From assembly GCA_021788795.1 (NCBI GenBank), contig JAJYKG010000033.1:1-13220 (forward strand): a DNA stretch of 13,220 nt. The letters run 5' to 3'. Shown here one piece after another: positions 1 through 4,707 of this stretch (within the stretch, counting starts at the first letter, position 1; every line of letters starts with the position of its first letter). This DNA is from Thermoplasmata archaeon (GTDB taxonomy: Archaea; Thermoplasmatota; Thermoplasmata; RBG-16-68-12). Below the pieces are notes generated by a model. That model made no database searches, was not told where the DNA came from, and saw only the letters and a program-made list of their open reading frames with translations. The translations under genes were made by a program, and so were the position numbers.

Positions 1-1107
1 CCGATCTACGGCACGGGGCCGGAGGTCATGCGCGAGGGCGTGAAGGTCCTCAAAGCGGTGGAGGATGCTTTCGGCGTGCGCTTCGACTTCGTCCCCTATC
101 CGTGCGGCGGCCAGCACTACCTGGACACGGGCGAGGAGTGGCCCGACGGTGCCTTCGAGTCGTGCAAGGCCGCGGACGCGATCCTGCTCGGGGCGGTGGG
201 CCTGCCCAACGCCAACCTGCCCAACGGCGAGATTGCAGGGATCAACGTCCTCTTCGGCTTGCGCTTCGGCCTCGACCTCTACGCGAACGTGCGGCCCACG
301 AAGCTCTACCCGAACGTGCGCCACAAGATCCACGACGGGTTCAAGCAGGTCTGGGAGCCGGGCAAGGTGGACTTCGTCATCATCCGGGAGAACACGGAAG
401 GGCTGTACACGCCGACCCGCGGCTTCCTCGACCGCGGCGGGACGAAGGAGCTCGCGATTGACAGCCGCGTGATCACGCGCAAGGGCGCGGAGCGCGTCAT
501 CCGCTTCGCGTTCGAGCTGGCGAAGACTCGCGCGGGCGCGCCCGGAGACCACGCGCACCGCGTGACGTGCGTGGACAAGTCCAACGTCACCGCGGGCTGC
601 AAGCTCTTCCGCGCCATCTACGACGAGGTCGCCGCGGGCTATCCCGGGATCCAGAGGGACTACGCGTACATCGACGCGTTCCTCCAGTGGCTCGTCCGCT
701 CGCCCGAGGCCTACGACGTCGCGGTGACGTCCAACATGTTCGGGGACATCGCCACGGATCTCGCGGCGGTCCTCCAGGGCGGCATGGGCATGGCGGCCGG
801 CGGCAACGTGGGCGACGCGCACGGGATGTTCGAGCCCATCCACGGGAGCGCGCCCAAGTACGCCGGGAAGGACGTCGTCAACCCGACCGCGATGGTCCTC
901 GCGACCCAGATGATGCTCGAATGGCTCGGCCGCCGGAAGCGGGACAAGGCCCTCCAGGAGGCTGCGGCGGTGGTCGAGAAGGCCGTCGAGGCCGTCCTGA
1001 AGGACGGCACGACCCTCACCTACGACCTGGGCGGGCCGGCGAAGTGCAGCGAGATGGGCACCGCCGTCGCGCGGGCCACGACGAAGCTCGCGGCGTCGTC
1101 CGCCTGA
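1..1107 (+). CDS. Isopropylmalate/isocitrate dehydrogenase-family enzyme, 5'-truncated
   Basis: This is a beta-decarboxylating dehydrogenase of the LeuB/Icd family (oxidative decarboxylation of a 2-hydroxyacid with NAD or NADP). The frame is open from base 1 and reads YGTGPEVM, the remnant of the N-terminal GDGIGPE motif, so only the first few residues are missing; the ATG at 28 is internal. In visible numbering, the substrate arginines lie in LFGLRFGLDLYANVRP (about 85-100). RENTEGLY follows, then the VDKSNV lysine motif, the metal-binding aspartates in YIDA and NMFGDIATD, and the EPIHGSAPKYAGK nucleotide loop (about 278-290). Length fits the family. Alignment by eye to IPMDH favours an IPMDH-like substrate pocket, while the Lys-Tyr after HGSAP resembles NADP-dependent isocitrate dehydrogenase. 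Homoisocitrate or tartrate dehydrogenase remain possible, so no symbol is given. It converges on the zinc-ribbon gene with 7 bp between the stops. Confidence 0.88.
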   Translation, partial: PIYGTGPEVMREGVKVLKAVEDAFGVRFDFVPYPCGGQHYLDTGEEWPDGAFESCKAADAILLGAVGLPNANLPNGEIAGINVLFGLRFGLDLYANVRPTKLYPNVRHKIHDGFKQVWEPGKVDFVIIRENTEGLYTPTRGFLDRGGTKELAIDSRVITRKGAERVIRFAFELAKTRAGAPGDHAHRVTCVDKSNVTAGCKLFRAIYDEVAAGYPGIQRDYAYIDAFLQWLVRSPEAYDVAVTSNMFGDIATDLAAVLQGGMGMAAGGNVGDAHGMFEPIHGSAPKYAGKDVVNPTAMVLATQMMLEWLGRRKRDKALQEAAAVVEKAVEAVLKDGTTLTYDLGGPAKCSEMGTAVARATTKLAASSA

Positions 1108-1114
1108 CCCTGCC

Positions 1115-1324
1115 TCAGTACTGCAGGAAGACGCGCCGGCATCCGTTGCACCGGTACGCGTCCATGTAGACGTTGCCCCAGCCGTCCGGCTTGAAGAGGA
1201 CCTCTCCGCCGCGCGCGAGGCGCGTCTTCTCGGTCATCCACTTGGCCCCTTCGACGAAGCTCTCCGCCACGAGGAAGCCCTTGGTCATGGGCTTGCCGCA
1301 GGAGGGGCAGACGTCCGCGGGCAT
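1115..1324 (-). CDS. Small zinc-ribbon protein (DUF6487-like)
   Basis: A 69-residue protein with two knuckles, CPSC at residues 6-9 and CNGC at 59-62, separated by a middle segment with KW and GGEVLF elements. The spacing and the ending (AYRC..C followed by a short hydrophobic tail ending in Tyr) resemble the small family I know as DUF6487, whose function is not established; this assignment is from memory. The four cysteines most likely bind one zinc. There is no signal peptide or membrane segment, so it is probably cytosolic. It lies 75 bp downstream of the E1-alpha gene on the same strand and may be co-transcribed or driven by a weak AT-rich element in that gap. Its codon pattern and conserved cysteine pairs argue that it is real despite its size. 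Confidence 0.78.
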   Translation of the reverse strand: MPADVCPSCGKPMTKGFLVAESFVEGAKWMTEKTRLARGGEVLFKPDGWGNVYMDAYRCNGCRRVFLQY

Positions 1325-1365
1325 CGCCGGCAGGACGGCGGATACCCCACCATAACCCTTCGCCT

Positions 1366-1379
1366 CGGATAATCAATTT
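1366..1379 (-). promoter_or_regulatory. Possible promoter of the zinc-ribbon gene
   Basis: An AT-rich stretch (minus strand GAAATTGATTATCC) stands out in the 75-bp gap between E1-alpha and the zinc-ribbon gene. It lies about 45-55 nt upstream of the ATG, which would give a leader of roughly 20 nt if it acts as a TATA box. It is a poorer match than the elements in front of lipA or lpd, and co-transcription with E1-alpha is equally possible. Confidence 0.3.
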
Positions 1380-1399
1380 CGAGAGACGGGGGCACCCCG

Positions 1400-2512
1400 T
1401 CAGAGCGGGAACTTGTCCAGGACTTCCGGCCTCCGCCGTTCGCCGCTCTTCAGGTAGGCCTCCATCTCCTCCTTGAGGACCGGCGTCAGATCCTCGAAGA
1501 CGTCCGTGAAAAGGGTCTCGATCGCCGGGGGCGGCGCCTTCTCGACCTCGCGGATCGTGTCCGTGATGAGCGCGTCCAGCTCCTGCCGCAAGGCGGTTTC
1601 CTTCTCCGCAGACCACAGACCCTTCAGCTCGAGGTACTTCCGCATGCGCTCGAGGGGATCCTTGCGCGTCCAACCCGCGACCTCTGCCGCGGACCGGTAC
1701 CGCGTCGGGTCGTCGCTCGAGGAGTGCGGCCCCATGCGGTACGTGACGGCCTCGATGAGGGTGGGACCGCCGCCCGCGCGGGCCTTGTCCGCCGCGGCCT
1801 TCGTCGCGGCGTACACGGCGAGGAGGTCGTTGCCGTCCGCGCGGACGCCCTCGAACCCGTACGCCTGGGCTTTCTGCGCGAGGGTCTTGGCCGCGGTCTG
1901 CCGGGAGAGCGGCAGCGAGATGGCGTACTGGTTGTTCTTGCAGAAGAAGACGGTCGGCGTCTTGAATACGCCCGCGAAGTTCATCCCGACGTGGAAATCG
2001 TTCCCGCTCGTCGCGCCGTCCCCGAAGTAGGCCAGGGTCACGAGGGCCTCGCCGCGGATCTTCGCCGCCCAGGCCGTGCCCACCGCGTGGGGGATCTGGG
2101 TGCCGACCGGGCTCGACGCGGAAACGAAGTTGATGGACCGCCACCCGAAGTGGTTGGGCATCTGGCGGCCCTTGTTCACGTCCAAGCTGTTCGCGTACTC
2201 CAGGGCGATCATCAGCTTCAGGTCGAGGCCGCGGGTGAGGGCGCATCCCGGCTCGCGGTACGCAGGGAAGATCCAGTCCTCCTTGTTCAGCGCGAGGGTG
2301 CTGCCCACCTGGCACGCCTCCTCGCCCTCGCTGGGAACGTAGAAGCCGATCCGGCCCTGCCGCTGCAGGGAGAGCATTCGCGCGTCCAGCACGCGCACGA
2401 GGACGAGGTTCCGGTAGCCCCGCAGGAGCGTCTCCGCGGGGAGCTTGGGCTCCAGCTTGGAGTCGTACGTGCCGTCGACGTCGATGATCTGGAGCAGGTC
2501 TTCCTTCGCCAT
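1400..2512 (-). CDS. 2-oxoacid dehydrogenase E1 component, alpha subunit
   Basis: The 370-residue alpha subunit of the thiamine-diphosphate-dependent E1 enzyme, which decarboxylates a 2-oxoacid (pyruvate or branched-chain) and passes the acyl group to lipoyl-E2. The ThDP/Mg motif runs from GDG (residues 164-166) to NN (193-194). It is preceded by SSPVGTQIPHAVG and YREPG and followed by the loop PHSSSDDPTRYR typical of E1-alpha. Length matches the family. The frame stays open upstream to an ATG at 2578, but that extension (MPGSSSSSASCG...) overlaps the end of lipA and is low-complexity. The ATG at 2512 lies 4 bp after the lipA stop and is preferred. The tight spacing implies a lipA-E1-alpha operon. 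The beta subunit, usually adjacent, is not in the window. Substrate cannot be fixed from this sequence; pyruvate and branched-chain oxoacids are both plausible. Confidence 0.93.
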   Translation of the reverse strand: MAKEDLLQIIDVDGTYDSKLEPKLPAETLLRGYRNLVLVRVLDARMLSLQRQGRIGFYVPSEGEEACQVGSTLALNKEDWIFPAYREPGCALTRGLDLKLMIALEYANSLDVNKGRQMPNHFGWRSINFVSASSPVGTQIPHAVGTAWAAKIRGEALVTLAYFGDGATSGNDFHVGMNFAGVFKTPTVFFCKNNQYAISLPLSRQTAAKTLAQKAQAYGFEGVRADGNDLLAVYAATKAAADKARAGGGPTLIEAVTYRMGPHSSSDDPTRYRSAAEVAGWTRKDPLERMRKYLELKGLWSAEKETALRQELDALITDTIREVEKAPPPAIETLFTDVFEDLTPVLKEEMEAYLKSGERRRPEVLDKFPL

Positions 2513-2516
2513 GGCG

Positions 2517-3413
2517 TCACGCCCCCGCGCCCTCGCGGCGCTGCCGCAGGACGCGCTCGAGGAAGAGCTCCCCGGCACGGTACGAGGAGCGGACGAGCGG
2601 ACCCGCGGCGACGTAGGCGAAGCCCAAGGCCTCGCCCCGCACGCGCAGCGCGTCGAACGCCTCCGGGGAGACGTACTCCTGGACGGGGAGGTGCCACTCG
2701 CTCGGACGCAGGTACTGGCCCAGGGTGAGCAGGTCCACGCCGTTCGCGCGCAGGTCGCGCATCGCCTCGAGGACCTCCTCCCGCGTCTCGCCGAGGCCGA
2801 GCATCAAGGAGGACTTCGTGAAGAGCCCGGGCCGCATCGCCTTGGCGCCGCGGAGCACGGAGAGGCTCTGCTCGTAGTTCGCGCGGCGGTCGCGGGCAGC
2901 CCCCTGGAGGCGGCGCACGGTCTCCAGGTTGTGGTCCAGGACGTCGGGTCCTGCGTCGACGACCGTCCGCACGGCGTCCAGGTCGCCCTGGAAGTCCGGG
3001 ATGAGGGCCTCCACGAGGATGCCCGGGCTGCGCGCCTTGATCGCGCGGATGGTGGCCGCGAAGTGGGACGCCCCGCCGTCGGGCAGGTCGTCCCGGTCCA
3101 CGGACGTCAGCACGACGTACGTGAGCCCGAGGTCGGCGAGGGCCTCGGCGACCTTCCGCGGTTCGTCGAGGTCGAGGGCGCCCTGCGGGTTCCCCGACCG
3201 CACGGCGCAGAAGCGGCAGCCGCGGGTGCACAGGTCGCCCAGGAGCATGATCGTCGCGGTGCCGCCGCCCCAGCACTCCCAGACGTTGGGGCAGTGGGCC
3301 TCCTCGCAGACGGTGTGGAGGTCCAGGGTGCGGAGGAGCCCCTTGAGGTGCGCATAGCTCTCCCCGCCCGCGGGGCGCACCCGCAGCCATTCCGGCTTCC
3401 TCTCCGCGAGCAT
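2517..3413 (-). CDS. lipA: Lipoyl synthase (radical SAM)
   Basis: This enzyme inserts two sulfur atoms into protein-bound octanoyl groups, making the lipoyl cofactor of E2. All family hallmarks are visible in the 298 residues. The LipA-specific auxiliary cluster motif C36-x4-C41-x5-C47 comes first, then the radical-SAM motif C62-x3-C66-x2-C69. The central core includes TSVDRDDLPDGG and DHNLETV, and the closing RSSYRAGE (275-282) supplies the serine that ligates the auxiliary cluster in characterised enzymes. It is the first gene of a minus-strand unit with E1-alpha 4 bp downstream, so cofactor synthesis and its client complex appear co-expressed. A TATA-like box lies 27 nt upstream of the ATG, suggesting a nearly leaderless mRNA. 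The partner octanoyltransferase, lipB, lies about 5 kb to the right. Confidence 0.97.
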   Translation of the reverse strand: MLAERKPEWLRVRPAGGESYAHLKGLLRTLDLHTVCEEAHCPNVWECWGGGTATIMLLGDLCTRGCRFCAVRSGNPQGALDLDEPRKVAEALADLGLTYVVLTSVDRDDLPDGGASHFAATIRAIKARSPGILVEALIPDFQGDLDAVRTVVDAGPDVLDHNLETVRRLQGAARDRRANYEQSLSVLRGAKAMRPGLFTKSSLMLGLGETREEVLEAMRDLRANGVDLLTLGQYLRPSEWHLPVQEYVSPEAFDALRVRGEALGFAYVAAGPLVRSSYRAGELFLERVLRQRREGAGA

Positions 3414-3436
3414 CGCCGGATGGCATGCCTTGGCGG

Positions 3437-3444
3437 TTTATTAG
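3437..3444 (-). promoter_or_regulatory. TATA-like box of lipA
   Basis: Minus strand CTAATAAA, preceded by purine-rich GGGAGAG (possible BRE), in very GC-rich surroundings. Its centre is about 27 nt from the lipA ATG at 3413, the distance expected for a leaderless archaeal transcript. Confidence 0.6.
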
Positions 3445-3517
3445 CTCTCCCGGTTCCGGAGGGGCAGGACGCCCGCCGGGCGCCGCCCCCGCCTGCGCCC
3501 GCGGTCCCGCGGACGCG

Positions 3518-4156
3518 TCACGGCCACGAGCCGGGGGGCGACGGCGGCTGCTGCGGCGGCTCCGCGGGTGGGACCGGGGGCATCGGCTGCGAGGGGTACG
3601 CCGGGGGCGCGTAGACGGGCGGCGGGACCTTGGCGGCCTTGCGGCGGCGCAGGAGGAGGACCGCGACCCCCGCGATCACGACCGCCGCAAGGATGACGAG
3701 GGCGCCCACCAAAGCGAGGTCGAGGACGGCCGGCCCTTGGACGTTGACGGTGAGCGTGTAGTCGACGGCGGTCAGGCTGGTCGTGATGACGAGCACGCTG
3801 AAGTCCGTGCCGTCGCTCGAGGCCACGGGGAACGTGTTCGAGTAGCTCGACACGCAGCTCTCCTGCGAGTACAGGACATAGTAGGAAGAGGCCGCGGTCA
3901 CCGAGTGCCCCTTCGCGAACAGGGCCATGACGCAGCCTCCGCCCGAGGCCGTGACGGAGTAGGTGACGTGCGAGCCGGCGGCGGCCGTGAGCTCGTAGCT
4001 GTCCCAGAGGTCCGTGACGCTGATCGCGTTCGTGGCGGTGTACGGGTTCGCGCCCACGGTGTACGTCGTCGCCGCCGCGCTGGGCACGGCGACGAGGATC
4101 CCGAGGGCGATGAGGCACAGTCCCGCTAGGGCTCTCGTTCGGAGAAGCAAGGTCAT
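3518..4156 (-). CDS. Secreted protein with C-terminal membrane anchor and proline-rich tail
   Basis: Not recognised as a known family. The 212 residues show a signal peptide (positive start, hydrophobic core about 10-24, cleavage probably after the PSAAA near 29). A small Ser/Thr/Val-rich outer domain of about 115 residues follows, with two cysteines (75 and 101) that could form a disulfide. A membrane segment spans about 146-169, then RRRK (170-173) and a 40-residue tail rich in Pro, Ala and Gln ending PPGSWP. The expected topology puts the domain outside and the Pro-rich tail in the cytoplasm. The ATG is the only in-frame start before an upstream stop. GGAGGG abuts it directly, which is an unusually short spacing. 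It lies 82 bp downstream of fixX on the same strand and shows no clear TATA box, so it may share the fixX transcript. The same architecture recurs in the gene at 10689-12149. Confidence 0.8.
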   Translation of the reverse strand: MTLLLRTRALAGLCLIALGILVAVPSAAATTYTVGANPYTATNAISVTDLWDSYELTAAAGSHVTYSVTASGGGCVMALFAKGHSVTAASSYYVLYSQESCVSSYSNTFPVASSDGTDFSVLVITTSLTAVDYTLTVNVQGPAVLDLALVGALVILAAVVIAGVAVLLLRRRKAAKVPPPVYAPPAYPSQPMPPVPPAEPPQQPPSPPGSWP

Positions 4157-4238
4157 CCCTCCATGCGGATAGCCCGCATCCGGTTTCGCGGTACATCATC
4201 GCGATGCGATGACCGAGCCGTGCGGAGCTTCGGCCCGC

Positions 4239-4553
4239 TCAGCCGAACCGGAAGCCGACCCCGTAGGAGCCGCGCGGGTAGGACCAACGGATCGCGCCCT
4301 TGCCGAGGTGCGTGCAGACGACGGCGCACGCGCCGAGCTCGATGCAGCCCTCCGTGTTGTACACGAGCTCGCCCTTCTCCAGGCGGTAGACCTTCGTCGG
4401 GCAGACGAAGAGGCAGGGCTTGCCCTCGCACGTGCGGCAGGTCTGCGTGTCCACCGTGATGAAGGGCTCCTCGTCGAACTCGAACTTGTCGAGGCCCACG
4501 CGGTCGTCCGCGCTGAGGATCTTCGAGGCGTCGGGCTTGGGAGGCTCCGGCAT
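4239..4553 (-). CDS. fixX: FixX ferredoxin-like subunit of the FixABCX complex
   Basis: A 104-residue iron-sulfur protein that partners FixC and together with it resembles ETF:quinone oxidoreductase. The first motif is C39-x2-C42-x4-C47-x3-C51-P. The second, C70-x5-C76-x3-C80, has Leu at 73 where the family usually has a third cysteine (CLECGTC-like). The C-terminus WSYPRGSYGVGFRFG is a strong family signature, as is the N-terminal VDKF-like LDKFEFDEEPFI. The ATG at 4553 is chosen because conservation begins soon after it and a TATA-like box sits 32 nt upstream; the upstream Met residues in the same frame would fall before the predicted transcription start. The gene diverges from the V4R-fixCAB operon rather than ending it, as it often does elsewhere. 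Seven cysteines suggest one intact [4Fe-4S] cluster and one altered cluster. Confidence 0.93.
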   Translation of the reverse strand: MPEPPKPDASKILSADDRVGLDKFEFDEEPFITVDTQTCRTCEGKPCLFVCPTKVYRLEKGELVYNTEGCIELGACAVVCTHLGKGAIRWSYPRGSYGVGFRFG

Positions 4554-4581
4554 GGGGTCGCCGTGCGGATGCAGGGTCCCG

Positions 4582-4589
4582 CTAATAAA
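4582..4589 (-). promoter_or_regulatory. TATA-like box of fixX
   Basis: Minus strand TTTATTAG in the 154-bp divergent region between fixX and the V4R-fixC reading frame, centred about 32 nt from the fixX ATG. It predicts a leader of only a few nucleotides. No comparable box is visible for the divergent V4R start at 4708. Confidence 0.55.
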
Positions 4590-4707
4590 GGGTTGGACCG
4601 GGTCGTGAAGGCCCGCGAGGTCCATTCTCATCCGCGGAAACCGCCCCCAAAGGTTCGAGGGGTCCTGCCCCGCGTCCCCTGCCGTCCGAGCCCCTAACGG
4701 CCGATCC

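Noticed and set aside
2513..2578. N-terminal extension of E1-alpha to ATG 2578
   Set aside because: The extra 22 residues are low-complexity, overlap the end of lipA, and are not family-like; ATG 2512 sits 4 bp after the lipA stop.
4158..4184. Mini reading frame (8 codons, overlapping the start of the small surface protein) as a regulatory uORF
   Set aside because: It is very short with no conserved feature or ribosome binding site of its own; a chance ATG is the simpler explanation.
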